Shown piece after piece: positions 22,661 to 33,667 of a DNA stretch of 64,000 nt. Position 1 is the stretch's first letter, and the number at the start of each line of letters is the position of its first letter. The stretch comes from Alopecurus myosuroides. Lineage: Eukaryota > Streptophyta > Magnoliopsida > Poales > Poaceae. The notes under the pieces were generated by a model. That model had not been told where the DNA came from and ran no database searches. It was given only the letters and a program-made list of their open reading frames with translations. The position numbers and the translations under genes are program-made. Where the stretch lies: NCBI GenBank assembly GCA_028641055.1, contig JAPCYS010000656.1, positions 398,684-462,683 on the forward strand. The letters run 5' to 3'.

Positions 22661-22989
22661 TTTTTTTTCTTTTTTTTTCCTTTTCTTTTCAGGGTTTCCG
22701 ATTCCGTATTTAGGGTTTAGGGTTTAGGGCGTGTTCCGTATTTTCAGGGTTTCCGTTTACGTGTTTCCGTTTACGTGTTTCGTTTTTTACGAACACGGAA
22801 TCGGAAACACGTAATCGGAAATACGTATCCGGAAACACCGATTCCGTGTTTGCGGTTAAGTGTTTCCGATTCCATGTTTGCGGTTAAATGTTGATGCACC
22901 AAATAAAAGTACATATATATATACATATAACACGAAGTACTCGACCGAGCATTACATAATCTGAAGTTCGTTTTCAATAGCTGTATACT

Positions 22990-24246
22990 TGCATGGAGAA
23001 GGGAGCTGGCTATTGGTTCATAGGATGGAAAAATTCTCCGCCTTCATCTATGACTTGCGTGAGGAGAAATCCTGCCAATTCCTCTGTAACTGCCTTGCAA
23101 CGTTGGATTGGTTTGAGCATCGCCCGCTTTCGTTGCATCTTTAAAAGAAGTAGATGAAAACAATTAAGTTATGAACAAAACTAAACATAATTGATGGCAA
23201 CATAAATAAAGTTGTGAAGATCCGGTTACGTACCTCTAGATTTCTGGAAGTACGGGATTTCTCATTGATAATCCTGTGAATGAACTCGCAAACGTAGTAT
23301 CCACAATAATCAGTTCCCTGTGGTTGTTGCGGAACTTTCTATATACGAGAACATAATTCAGTCAAATTAATAATAATCAAGAGAATGGTAATGGTATTGA
23401 AACCAGGGTACGTAGTACTACTTACTTTGTTAATCTGAAAGTAGAGCTTGTCTGCCCATGTACCGGGTTCTTCCTTGATGAACATTTGCCAAACCCTGGC
23501 CGACAAAAGAAAAATGAATACAAGAGTTAATTATTACTTACTTGATATCAGGAAATGAACGAAAAAGAGGCCGATGAACGAAAGAGGCCGATATATATAT
23601 ATATATACCTTTGAAGCATGTGTCAGCATCCCAGGTTAACGAGTCCCAGACTTCAACTTGTCCTTGATCGATTCTAATGATGAACAATATGAAGTGGGAC
23701 CTGCGCACGTGTACACACGCAGTCATGCATACTCATCAATTACACTTAACATCAGGTAAGCAAAATGGAATGTCTACAAGACAGTAACACTCACTTGAAT
23801 CCGTAGGGCCAAAGTATTTCTTTTTTGGTACTTTGTCGCTTCAAAAACCTTAGCAAATCATCCGGTGTATCCTTGTTGAACTTTTCTATTGTGTCTTGAT
23901 GATACGAATACGGGTCAATGAACCCAAAGTCCCAGATTCCTGCCAGCCTGCATTCACGAATCTTCATTATGCATAGTAGCGTACAAAAAGAATGTCGTGA
24001 GTGATAATTATACGGGCAATGAACGCGAGCTTAACTAAATAATTAAATTACACAAATAAATCACTTACAAACAGTAGCAGCTGAGGATAGACTTGTCGAG
24101 GGCACGTTGATTGTACATTTGGAAAAAGTCATCGAACCCAAGCTCCACACCGTACTCTTCGAAGTAGTGTTGATCCTGAACTGCCGCCATGATACAGTCT
24201 CTCTTTTGCATTGCGGCCTCCAAGTACCAATCATGTAAATTCCGTA
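22990..24246 (-). pseudogene. C48 (ULP1-like) peptidase exons of outer CACTA ORF2
   Basis: Exons on the minus strand: 24069-24246 (LGFDDFFQMYNQRALDKSIL), 23795-23947 (GFIDPYSYHQDTIEKF, ending WPYGF), 23609-23700 (SHFILFIIRIDQGQVEVWDS), about 23440-23495 (VWQMFIKEEPGTWADKLYF) and about 23230-23340 (QPQGTDYCGYYVCEF). The His, Asp, Gln and Cys of a C48 cysteine peptidase are all visible. These enzymes cleave SUMO-type modifiers; in CACTA elements their role is unknown. The 23609/23495 splice does not join in frame, so at least one lesion exists. The first exon continues directly into 29485 once the nested element is removed. Confidence 0.72.
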
Positions 24247-24759
24247 CACTGGTAGAAAATAGGCCTATAGTCCCGGTTCGCAAGGGCCAGTAGTCCCGGC
24301 CGCGCAACCGGGACTAGCTATGCGCGACTAAAGACCCCCCCCCCCCTATAGTCCCGCCATTTACGGACCGGGACTAAAGGCACGTCCACGTGGGCGCCAG
24401 GGATCTGTCGCGGCGGAGGACCTTTAGTCCCGGTTCTTGTGGCCAGCCGGGACTGAAAACCTGCGTTTTAGGCCCCCTAAACCTGGTTCCTTTTTAATTT
24501 GTTTTGTTTTATTTCTTTTATATTTTATTTTGTGTTTTATTTTAATTTTGATGAAGTTTCAGTACACATATATATATATATATATTTTACGATACTATAT
24601 ACATGCATATATATATATGAAATTTCAAACAAAGAGAATTCCATAGGAAATATATAATATTCAATATCGGGTGACCATATATACAACCTCGAACAAGTTT
24701 CCATATTACACAATTAAGATGGATGACCATACACAAATTCGAACAATTAAGATGGCTTA

Positions 24760-25690
24760 TGCGGCGTATAATAGTCATCGTCGGTGGACGCATGGTACTC
24801 TCCTTCCTTATCGATGACATCCTAAGGAAAAATCCTGCTATTTCCTCTTGAATTGGTCGGAAGCGAGCTTCTGGAGTAAGCGCCCTCCGCGAGTTATTGA
24901 GAACCCTCCGCGTGGTCTCGTCCTTCTTCCTCTCAGAGATTTCTTTCCGTATGTTCTCACAGACATAGTATCCACATAGACCGGTCCCCGGTGGCTGCTT
25001 ATCCACACCTTTGACCACATTTTTAAATTTTAGCTCATGTTTGAATCCACCGACATGTCCAAGTGAGAACTGTCTCCAAACTCTACATTGCAAATAAAAT
25101 TAAATGAACAAGGGAGTTATTAGCTTAGGAAATGAACAAAAGAGACCGATCGATATAGAGCGCAAATGATTGAAAAATCATTACCTTTGCATCATTTTTC
25201 TCATGTTGATCCAAAGATCTGTATTTGAATTCACAGAGTCAAGATCAAAACTATGGAGTTCTGAAGATCAATTTTTAGCAGAATCCAATGGAACCTGCGG
25301 ACACGTTAGATGCACAGTCATGCATAACTTATCGATTAGACATACCATGCATGGAGTAAACAAAAGAGAATGGGAACATGAGAGAAACACTCACCCAAAA
25401 AGGTAAGGAAATAGAATATAGCTTTTGGATTCATGCTTTTTAAAAAAATTGTACAATTCTTTCTCCATGTCTTTGGGGTGACGTTCTAACATAGTTCCAT
25501 TAATGATTTGTGGGTCAATGAACCCAACATCATGGATGAGTCTTATTTTGCATTCCCAAATCTTCAATCTGCATAATAGCGTACGCAACAATATAGTTAG
25601 GACAATATATATATATATATATAGTGTAGGCAATGAAGAACGAGAGGTAGAAATAAATCACTTACAGAACGTAGCAACTCAGGATAGATT
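24760..25690 (-). pseudogene. C48 (ULP1-like) peptidase exons of nested CACTA
   Basis: Minus-strand exons show GFIDPQIINGTMLERHPK with SYILFPYLFG (about 25400-25560), FHWILLKIDLQNS with the catalytic His (about 25190-25300), and QPPGTGLCGYYVCENIR with the Gln/Cys pair (about 24920-25000). The His-containing exon has a one-base slip after about 15 residues, before the segment holding the expected Asp, so the protein is broken. TA-repeat microsatellites lie in the introns (about 25607-25622). The function would be removal of ubiquitin-like modifiers if the exons were intact. Confidence 0.65.
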
Positions 25691-27355
25691 TGTCGAGCTC
25701 ACGCAGATTGAACAGCTGGAACAATTCACTCATCTCAACTGTTACAGAGTACTTTTTAGTGTGATGCTCCTCTGTATAATCCACATACACAAATTCTTTG
25801 TCGGTCCATGTTATGAAATGTTTGTACCAACGTAGCAGAGCTTGCATTAGTGGTGGTAGATCCTTTTCCTTCGCAGGCTCGACGAGAGGCCCTTTCTTCT
25901 CATATTGTAATCCTACCTCAGCCACTGGCGCATCGTCTAGGCCTAAAAAGAGACGAAGAGATATACCGGTCTTGGACGCATTTTGCATGGCAGTAGGTAC
26001 AGTCAATCCCATTGCTGCCACAGCATTTATGACCTCGGGGTCCTGTTCCGGAGCGGCTTTCACTATGAGTGGGGGGATCGATTGTTTACTCTGCATCCCG
26101 AGCTGGGCAACTTGTTTCCCGCTTTTTTTCATTTTTCCTTTCTCCTCCTCCACTATTTTTTCTTTCTCTTTCTCCTCCTCCAATATTCCTGCTTGCTTAC
26201 GAAGTTCAGTATCATAGTCTTTAGGCAAATTCTTCACGTCTTGGGACACTGTCGACAAAAAACCCGTAGCCCAATAGTCTACAATCGGAGGGAATATTTC
26301 CTTGGGCTCAGGCTCCTTTAGCGCCTTCAGTCGGCCCTTCCATTTGTCAACGTCAGCCTTCACGGCCAATTTGGTTTCAGCATCACTAAGTTCCAAAGGC
26401 CTTGGGGGGAGAGGCTTCAGTGATGGCTCCGGTACCCGTGTGGTCTTAGGTACATAAGGCTCCGGGTTAATAGACCAAGAGCAGGTTCCCTTGCTGTCCG
26501 CCTGCCTCTGTTTCTTCGCTGGAGGAGGAATGGAGGGCGACGTCTGCTTATCCTCCGGAGGAGGAATGGGGGGCGACGACTGATTATCCTCCGGAGGAGG
26601 AATGGGGGGAGACGGCTGCTTTTCCTCCGGAGGAGGAATGGGGGGAGACGGCTGCTTTTCCTCCGGAGGAGGAATCGTGGGCGACGGCTGCTTAACCGCC
26701 GGAGGAGGAATCGTGGGCGACGGCATCTTACCCGCCGGAGATTGTGGATCGGGGGACGGCGTCGAATGGCGTGAAGGAGGCGTAGGTGAACCAGCACCAC
26801 CACCACCACCACCACCAGCACCTGCACCATCGGAGGGGGGTGGACTTGTTAGCCTTGGCGTCTCGCCTGGAAACACTATGTACTTCTTTTTCCATAGAAT
26901 GAACTGGCGCTTGACATCTCCAAGTCTCTCTCCCCTTCGGGTGTAGCTATGTCAATCTCCAGGTCCTCAAACGCTTGGACTATGTCTTCCACCGTGACAC
27001 GAGCATAGCCATATGGAATGGGGTTGTTGTGATGGAGTGCTCCAGGTGTATAGGGTAAAGCACTGCCGGTAGCTACCTTCATGGAAATGTTCCCCACGGG
27101 ATAATGCAGATCACATTCTTTCATCTCCTTTACATCATCCACGGGGTAGTGAGGCTCCGGTGCACGACTCTCGATCATCGGTGCATTAGCACCTGGAGTC
27201 GGGGCCTCCGTGGAAGCCACGCTGCTTCTCAGCTGATGCTGGCTTCCGAGATCCGCTGCATCTTCATGCGGCCCTGCAGCCGACACTTTTTCTTTCTCAA
27301 GTATTCCCGCCACGATCTTCTTCAGCTCACTGACTTCCATTGCAAGATGCGACAT
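25662..27355 (-). pseudogene. Nested CACTA second ORF, proline-rich part
   Basis: Two minus-strand frames, 26876-27355 and 25662-26876, form one product interrupted by a one- or two-base slip near 26925. The upstream frame starts with a coiled coil (MSHLAMEVSELKKIVAGILE) and carries HYPVDDVKEMKECDLHYPVG, matching HYPVDDITEKTNCEIHMPMG in the outer ORF2. The downstream frame has a long proline-rich repeat region and then a charged segment ending LRELDKSILSCYVL, where a GTAAGTG donor leads to the peptidase exons. Compared with the outer copy the N-terminal ~350 residues are absent. Transcription would run from 28934 through this part, possibly as a fusion with the transposase fragment. Confidence 0.6.
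26515..26750 (-). repeat. 36-bp coding minisatellite in nested CACTA
   Basis: On the minus strand about seven copies of a 12-residue unit of the form PSPPIPPPEEKQ are encoded in tandem, with variants ending AVKQ, EDNQ, EDKQ and AKKQ. The equivalent region of the outer element lacks this array. Copy number of such a repeat would be expected to vary between alleles. Confidence 0.85.
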
Positions 27356-27426
27356 TTGATCTGCAGCCCGGACCGTACCTCTCTTACGGCTTCTGTAACA
27401 GTACGGGTCACCCTCCTGGGAAAACC

Positions 27427-28934
27427 CTACTTTCCACGGCCTTTCTTTCTTACGTTATGAATTCGGGGAAGAAATCGACGATGACCCAGGTACACGTTCT
27501 TCCTACAATTATCCAAAAATACACTTTCAGTCTCATGTAAGCAGTGCGTGCATGCTTTGTATCCCTTATTTGACTGTACCGAAAGGTTACTGAGAGCAGG
27601 CCAATCGTTGATGGTTACAAAAAGCAACGCTCGTAGGTTAAATTCCTCTTCTTTGTGCTCATCCCACACAGGTACACCAGGTCTGCCCCACAATTGTAAA
27701 AGTTTATCAACTAATGGCCTTAGGTACACATCGATGTCGTTGCCGGGTTGCTTCGGACCTTGGATGAGCACTGGCATCATAATGAACTTCCGCTTCATGC
27801 ACAACCAAGAAGGAAGGTTGTAGATGCATAGAGTCACGGGCCAGGTGCTATGGCTGGAGCTCTGCTCGCCAAAAGGATTCATGCCATCAGTACTTAGACC
27901 AAATCTTATGTTCCTTGCGTCAGCTGCAAAATCTTTGAACTCTCTGTCGATCTTTCTCCATTGCGTTCCATCAGCGGGGTGTCTCAACTCCCCGTCGGAC
28001 TTACGGTCCTCTTTGTGCCATCGCAACAACTTGGCATGCTCTTTGTTCATGAACAGGCGTTTCAGCCGAGGTATTATAGGAGCATACCACATCACCTTGG
28101 CGGGAACCCTCTTCCTGGGTTTCTCGCCCTCAACATCGTCACCAGGGTCATCGCCTCTGATCTTATAACGCAATGCAGTGCATACAGGGCATTCATTCAA
28201 ATCCTCGTATGCACCGCGGTAGAGGACACAGTCGTTAATGCATGCATGTATCTTCAGAATCTCTAAACCTAGAGGGCACACAACCTTCTTTGCTTCGTAC
28301 GTACTGGCGGGCAACTCGTTATTCTTCGGAAACATATTCTTCAACATTTTCAGCAAATTTTCAAATGATGAGTCAGCTACACCTTCCCGTGCCTTCCATT
28401 CAGCAAATCCAGTGTGCAGCCCAGCTTTTTCAGACTATTGTCGCATCCTGGGTACAGCGACTTCGTGTGATCCTCTAACATGCGATCCAAATTATCCCTC
28501 TCCTTGTCAGTTTCGCAGCGTCTCCGTGCATCAGCAATGGTCCGACCAAGATCATCAGCGGGCTCATCATGTGCCTCTTCTTCACCTTCACCAAACCCTT
28601 CCCCACCTTCAGCATCATCCTCCATGAAGGTATCACCGAAAGCGTCATGATAGTTGAAATCGATATCATCCTCTTCTTCATCTTCTTCCATTCTAACCCC
28701 TCTTTCTCCATGCTTGGTCCAACAATTATAGCTTGGCATGAAACCGTGCCGAAGCAGGTGCATGTGAAAGACTCTTGAGGAGGAGTGACACTTCTCATTC
28801 TTACATTCAGCACATGGACAGATAATAAAACCTCGCTGCTTGTTCGCATTTGCCACTACGAGGAAATCTTTCAAACCCGTAGTGAACTCGCCGGAGAGTC
28901 GGTTACCGTACATCCATTGCCGATTCATCTGCAT
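27427..28934 (-). pseudogene. TNP2-type CACTA transposase, N-terminal part (nested)
   Basis: Starts at 28934 (MQMNRQWMYGNRLSGEF) with the transposase-associated domain (CPCAECKNEKC, HLLRHGFMPSY, CWTKHGE) and an acidic linker. A one-base deletion near 28405 shifts the frame; the second part (28356-27427) has the TNP2 core (PLGLEILKIHACINDCVLYR, GLSTDGMNPFGE, WPVTLCIYNLPSWLCMKRKF) and ends shortly after GHRRFLPR. The homologous outer protein continues for about 500 more residues, so the C-terminal domains are gone. TNP2-type proteins bind CACTA ends and catalyse excision in the nucleus. This copy is not expected to be active. Confidence 0.82.
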
Positions 28935-29484
28935 TATTATTATATAAAGTATATATTAACCGTCATGCATTTTAAACTAACTAGCTGGAAATAATACAAA
29001 TCATGAAAGGGTTCAAGTTGCTAACCGCGACCGCGGGAGGTAAATAAATGAAAACGCTCAAGTGCGGCTCGGACACTTAATATCATGTGTGTTTCATGCT
29101 ATCGGGCATTTCATCGAACACCTAGTGTGCATAGTAGGAACCAAAAGCATACCCACCACCCCTTGTGAATGTTGTGAGCAGAAGTGACACCAAATGTGGC
29201 TAAGTGCAGCGAGAGTTCTATATAGGGGATGGGCCTTTAGTCCCGGTTCACCTGGACAACCGCGGCTAAAGGCCGTGGGGCCAGACCGATGACCTATTAG
29301 CCCCGGTTGGTCTGGACAACCGGGACTAAAGCCCCTCCCCTCCGACAGCTATGGACCGAGCGCGCTGGGCCCATACTATTGGTCGCGGGTCTCGTCCCGA
29401 ACCGCGACTAAAGACCCCTATGGTCGCGGGCCGATTATTTTGGGGACTAATGGGGGCGTACCGAAGGCCTATTTTCTACCAGTG
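28935..29484. other. 5' noncoding and subterminal region of nested CACTA
   Basis: About 550 bp between the transposase start and the right terminus. It has no ORF. From about 29230 it carries TTTAGTCCCGGTT and GGGACTAAAG-type motifs in both orientations, the expected binding sites for element proteins and the likely promoter of the transposase transcript. Confidence 0.7.
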
Positions 29485-32062
29485 GTAGTTGGGTTGTTAG
29501 AGCAGTAGGATTTTCGACCAGAGGGTGCTCGGGCTTGTATTTATATACCACATCAGCAATAGCGTAACCGGAGTCACCCATGCGTGGACCGGACACTGAA
29601 GCTTGGTCAGATAACACCTTGAGCGGGGCAATTGACCGTGCTACTTGTTGTCCGAGCTGGGGAACTTGTTTCCCACATTTTGTCTGCTCCGCCTGCTTCA
29701 TCTGTGCGGTGTGCATATTTTCAATGTACCGTTCATAGTCCGAAAGGGGCGGCGGTGGCGGTGGTGCAGGATAATATAAGTTGTCGATGGTGCGCTCAAT
29801 TTGCCACTTTGGTATGCTCTTCAGAGTTTCCTTCCATACGTCTGGAGGGGGCTTCAGGGGAAACCGTGCGAACCATGCTTTGTTTTTGGCTTTCACGGCC
29901 TCGTCTAGTTCCTCCGGAGTCATCAGGCCTGGTAACTGCGGGGGAGTCTCGACTTTCTTGGGTTTCCTTGGTCTCTTCTTGGGAGGAGTCCCGTTTCTTT
30001 TGAACTGCAGCTTCCGCTTTGCCGTACCCGTAGCGGGCGCATCCGTCGGCTCACGGGAGTGCACGGGCGATGGACCCTCGGCCTCGGGCTCCCAATCTTC
30101 GTTGTGGGGTGCACTTGGAGGTGCGTTGGGGGGTGGACTTGGAGGTCTTGCATTCTCTGTACGAAAGGGAAAAAACTATTAAAAATAGGCTTACATGTGG
30201 TGCAACATTCAGTAATTGATGGAGGTGGTGCATTTGTACCTGGAGGAGTCGGTGGCCTTGGCGCCGCGTTAGGAAACACGATGTGTTTCTTATTCCACAA
30301 GATGATACCAAGCTCCATTTCTCCCAGTGTCTTCTCGCCTTCACCTCTAGGAATATGGAGCTCAATTGAATGGCATCCCGACATAATTGTTGACAACCCG
30401 ACACGAGCATGGGATGCTGGAATCTGACCACCATGGTAGGTTGCTCCAGGTTGATTCGGTAAAGCATAGCCTGACGCCACCCTGAAGGATATGTTCCCCA
30501 TTGGCATATGTATCTCACAGTTTGTCTTCTCCGTGATATCATCCACGGGGTAGTGAGGCGCCGACGGTTCGACTGCACGACCGTCTTCTAGCTGCAGCTG
30601 CGTGGAACCCACGCTGCTTCTATACTGAGATGGGACGGCATCTGCTACAGGATCGTCTTCTATTTGCAGCTGATCAGGTGCAGGACGATATTCTACCTCC
30701 TCTTCAGTGTCAGGTACAGGGTGTCCCCCTTTCTCCAAGAGAAACGCCACCTTCTCTTCTAATGTCGATATCCGTTCCAGCGCCTTCTTCTTGCTTCTAC
30801 CACAGCTTCTGTAAGTGCCAAGGTCCGCTGGAAACCCTTGGCTCCACGGGGTAGTGGCTCCAAAGCCTCGTGTTCGTCCCCACTTTTCGGGGTTCCCGAG
30901 TGCCTTCGTCAGCTCGTCGTTCTCTCTATCGGGAACAAAAGTTCCTTTTCGAACAGCTTCTATTGCCTTCTCTAGTTCTGATACGACTTTTGTTATTTTT
31001 TCCGACCATGGTCCCTGAGCAACAATCATCCCAGTCTCAGCGTCCAACGTTGCCCCATGCGCGAACAGCCAGAACTTGGACCTATCGGGCCAGTCATGTG
31101 TCTGTGGAATGATACCTCTTTTCAGAATCGCATCTTCATAGCATCGCCACCTAGGCAGGGCAGTCATGTAGCCACCTGACCCCAAAATATGGTGATATTT
31201 CTTCTTCTTTGCATTCTCCTTATTTGTGGCTGATCGGGATGTAAAGACACCCGATTTCTTGTACGCCTTAAAATCAGGCCAAGCGTCTCTTATCTTCACG
31301 AGGTGCCCAGTGAAAACTGGATCTTCGTCCTTATATTTCTTCCACAGGTCTTTCTTCCACCTCTGGAATTGTGTGGCCATCTTCTTCAAAGCCCACTCCT
31401 CGACTTTCTTCTTCTTATCCTCTGCTACGCTGAAATTTAGCCATACCGTGTCGCAAAGCACTTTTTTCAATCTGTCATCGACATAAGTAGCTCCAACGTT
31501 GGCGCCGGTCTTCGGCTTATTCCATTCTATTAAGTTGATCGGGACCAGGTCTCTTACAACAACTCCGCACTGATTTACGAATTTGCGATAAGTTTCTGCG
31601 GGCTCCAGTGGTTTGCCATCAGCAGCAACTGTATCAATCGAGAACCTTGCAGTATCTTTCAACCTTGCGGCCGGGCCTCGTTACGACTTTGACTCAGTAC
31701 TTGCGCTAGCTGTTCCGGAGGGCGCCTAAACGGGAAAATAATGATTCGTTAGTAAGTGCAATACAAATTAATTGTTGCGTCAATAGTGACTTGAGATATA
31801 CATTGGCAGAGTTTGTTCTGGAGGGCACTTCTGCATCCTCGACGTTGTCGTCGTCATCATCTACTACATCTTCTATATTCTCAGCTCCGTCACCGGAGTC
31901 GTTTAAAAATTAATTGCTAAACGCCTATCCACCGTCGTGATCATGATATATGGCCGTTGCATCTTCAAAAATCATCTGACACATGTATCTTTCCTTTTCC
32001 GTCTCACCCATTCCCGCGAGCTGATCGGCGTGCGGATCACGTGCAGGTTCTTGAGGATCCAT
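29485..32062 (-). pseudogene. Outer CACTA second ORF (Transposase_24-like), several stops
   Basis: Exon 1 (31802-32062) starts MDPQEPARDPHADQLAGMGE and is acidic; TAG at 31925-31927 and TAA at 31910-31912 interrupt it. Exon 2 begins at 31725 and meets TAA at 31681-31683 before a long open stretch from 31662. That stretch contains WKKDLWKKYKDEDPVF, GSGGYMTALPRW and HDWPDRSKFWLFAHGATLD, resembling plant transposase family PF03004, then a coiled coil and SAPHYPVDDITEKTNCEIHM. After an intron near 30170 the frame at 29447-30064 continues with a basic, proline-rich stretch and reaches the nested insertion at 29485. The peptidase exons follow at 24246. The second ORF of CACTA elements is thought to encode an accessory transposition protein. 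Confidence 0.72.
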
Positions 32063-32106
32063 AGCTCAACACCTGCTAGTAAAATTTATAAAATGAAGAA
32101 CATTTA

Positions 32107-32206
32107 GCGAAATTATTTCATCGGACACTTAGCGAAATTATTTCATCGCACACTTAGCGAAATTATTTCATCGGACACTTAGCGAAATTATTTCATCGGT
32201 TATTTA
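32107..32206. repeat. Four 25-bp tandem units
   Basis: GCGAAATTATTTCATCG recurs at 32107, 32132, 32157 and 32182, joined by GACACTTA or CACACTTA. It lies just upstream of the second ORF's first exon in the outer CACTA element and may belong to its promoter. A related TTCGCTAAGTGTT word recurs at about 32862. Confidence 0.9.
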
Positions 32207-32309
32207 TGTAGAGAATATGGTATATTTTAAATTTAAACAGAAAAAATTCTCTAAGTCTAGCTAATTATAATTACTAAAAATTCTAATTCTAGCTAATATA
32301 TTTCCAAAT

Positions 32310-32430
32310 ATTTTTCTAATTTTAAAAATTCTAATTCTAATTCTAAATCTAATTCTAATTCTAATTTTAAATGTAATTATAATTCTAATTCTAACTAAAA
32401 AATAAAATTCTAATTCTAATTAGAACTACA
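32310..32430. repeat. TTCTAA-type simple repeat
   Basis: A run of imperfect TTCTAA hexamers (with ATCTAA and TTTTAA variants), AT-rich and without coding potential, in the spacer of the outer CACTA element. Confidence 0.85.
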
Positions 32431-32448
32431 ACAGAAAAAAAACTCACT

Positions 32449-32881
32449 GTGGGGGGGAGGGGGGTGACGTCACGCGTAGGTCACGTGTACGTCACTTGGG
32501 GCGGCCGGAGACGGGGCGGCGCGCGGTGGGAGGCAGAGGGAGGCGAGCGGTGGGGAGGTAGAGGCCGCGGCGGCGTCGGGGCCGCGTCTGGGCGGCAACG
32601 GGGCGAAGGCGGGGCGGCGGAGGCGGACGGCGACACGGCAGCGGAGGCGGGGCCGCGGTGGGAAGGCAGAGGGAGGCGCGCGCGCGGCCTCGGGTCGGCG
32701 GTGGGAGGTAGAGGGAGGCGGCGCGGCGTCGGGGCGCGCCCGGGGCGGCGAGGCGGACGGCGACGAGCAGATGACGGCGAGGCGGACGGCGACGCGCGGC
32801 CGGAGCAGGGCTTCGCCGTAGAAGAAGAGAGGATGCGCGCGAACGAAATGAGAGCAAAATTTTTCGCTAAGTGTTGATAAT
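32449..32881. other. GC-rich, CpG-dense island within outer CACTA
   Basis: About 400 bp with long G-rich strings and repeated words such as GCGGTGGGAGG and GGCGGACGGCGACG. Frames are open on both strands only because AT-containing stops are rare. It lies 400-800 bp upstream of the minus-strand second ORF and may be its promoter or 5' leader. No domain is recognised. Confidence 0.5.
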
Positions 32882-32883
32882 GC

Positions 32884-33109
32884 CCCCTGTACAGACCTTT
32901 AGCACCGGTTTGTGTTAACAACCGGTGCTAAAGACCCTTTCGCACCGGTTGTTAACACAAACCGGTGCTAAAGGGTCTGTACAGGGGCCACTTTCAGACT
33001 GCGCGCCCCCTGTACAGACCTTTAGCACCGGTTTGTGTTAACAACCGGTGCGAAAGGGTCTTTAGCACCGGTTGTTAATACAAACCGGTGCTAAAGGTCT
33101 GTACAGGGG
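32884..33109. repeat. Twin ~104-bp hairpin palindromes with CACTA subterminal motifs
   Basis: Two near-perfect inverted repeats in direct tandem, 32884-32987 and 33006-33109. Each starts CCCCTGTACAGACCTTTAG and ends with its complement; inside are paired TTTAGCACCGGTTTGTG and ACCGGTGCTAAAG words. They share the subterminal motif of the outer element but lie 6-10 kb from its ends. Each arm pair could fold as a hairpin in RNA or DNA. Confidence 0.9.
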
Positions 33110-33667
33110 TCACTTTTCCTTTTTTTCTTTTTTCTGTTTCTTTTTTCTTTTTCCTGTTTCTTCTTTTATTTTTCTTTTTTGTTTCCCTTTTCTGTTTTCT
33201 TTTACATTTATTTATAAAATCAAAGTAGACTAAAAAAATTGTAAAATCAAATATTTATAAAAACATATTTATATTTTCTCATATTTTGTGTAAAAATTGT
33301 CTAAATGTCTTCTAAAACAATAAAAAATAAAAAATAAGTTATTTATCAAACTAATTTGAAAATATAAAGAATTTTTTTTGTTTCCTTTTTCTTTTTCTTG
33401 TTTCTTCTTTTCTTTTTTCCCTTTTCTGTTTTCTTTTACATTGATTTATAAAATCAAAGTAGACTCAAAAAATTGTAAAATCAAATATTTGAGAAAACGA
33501 GTGGAAAACATGGAAAACTGAAGGTTACTTAAATGTCTCAAAACCTTGTGAGATAAAATATCTAATTTCATAACTTTTATTAAAAACAGAAAACAGACGC
33601 GCTAGCGCGCCGCAGTGTCGCCGGAATACAAATTCTTTTATTAAAAAGAGAAAACAGACGAACACTA

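Larger units (their letters stand above)
24247..29484 (-). mobile_element. Nested CACTA element, internally deleted
   Basis: Terminal inverted repeats are CACTGGTAGAAAATAGGCC at the left and the same 19 bases inward from 29484. The 3-bp duplication GTA is at 24244-24246 and 29485-29487. Subterminal TTTAGTCCCGGTT-type motifs lie at 24270-24450 and 29230-29430. It carries the N-terminal part of a TNP2 transposase and the C-terminal part of a second ORF with a C48 peptidase, but the middle (C-terminal transposase and the Transposase_24-like part) is missing. It is a deletion derivative that depends on another element for movement. Removing it with one GTA restores the reading frame of the outer ORF2. 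Confidence 0.93.

Noticed and set aside
22709..22729. Three TTTAGGG telomere-type units
   Set aside because: Only 21 bp, inside the CACTA subterminal region among other T/G-rich words; too short to be an interstitial telomere.
26602..26946. Gly-rich plus-strand frame opposite the proline-rich repeat
   Set aside because: Shadow of the minus-strand minisatellite coding sequence.
32449..32921. Long frames on both strands in the GC-rich island
   Set aside because: Open only because AT-containing stops are rare; composition is Gly/Arg/Ala low complexity and no domain is visible.
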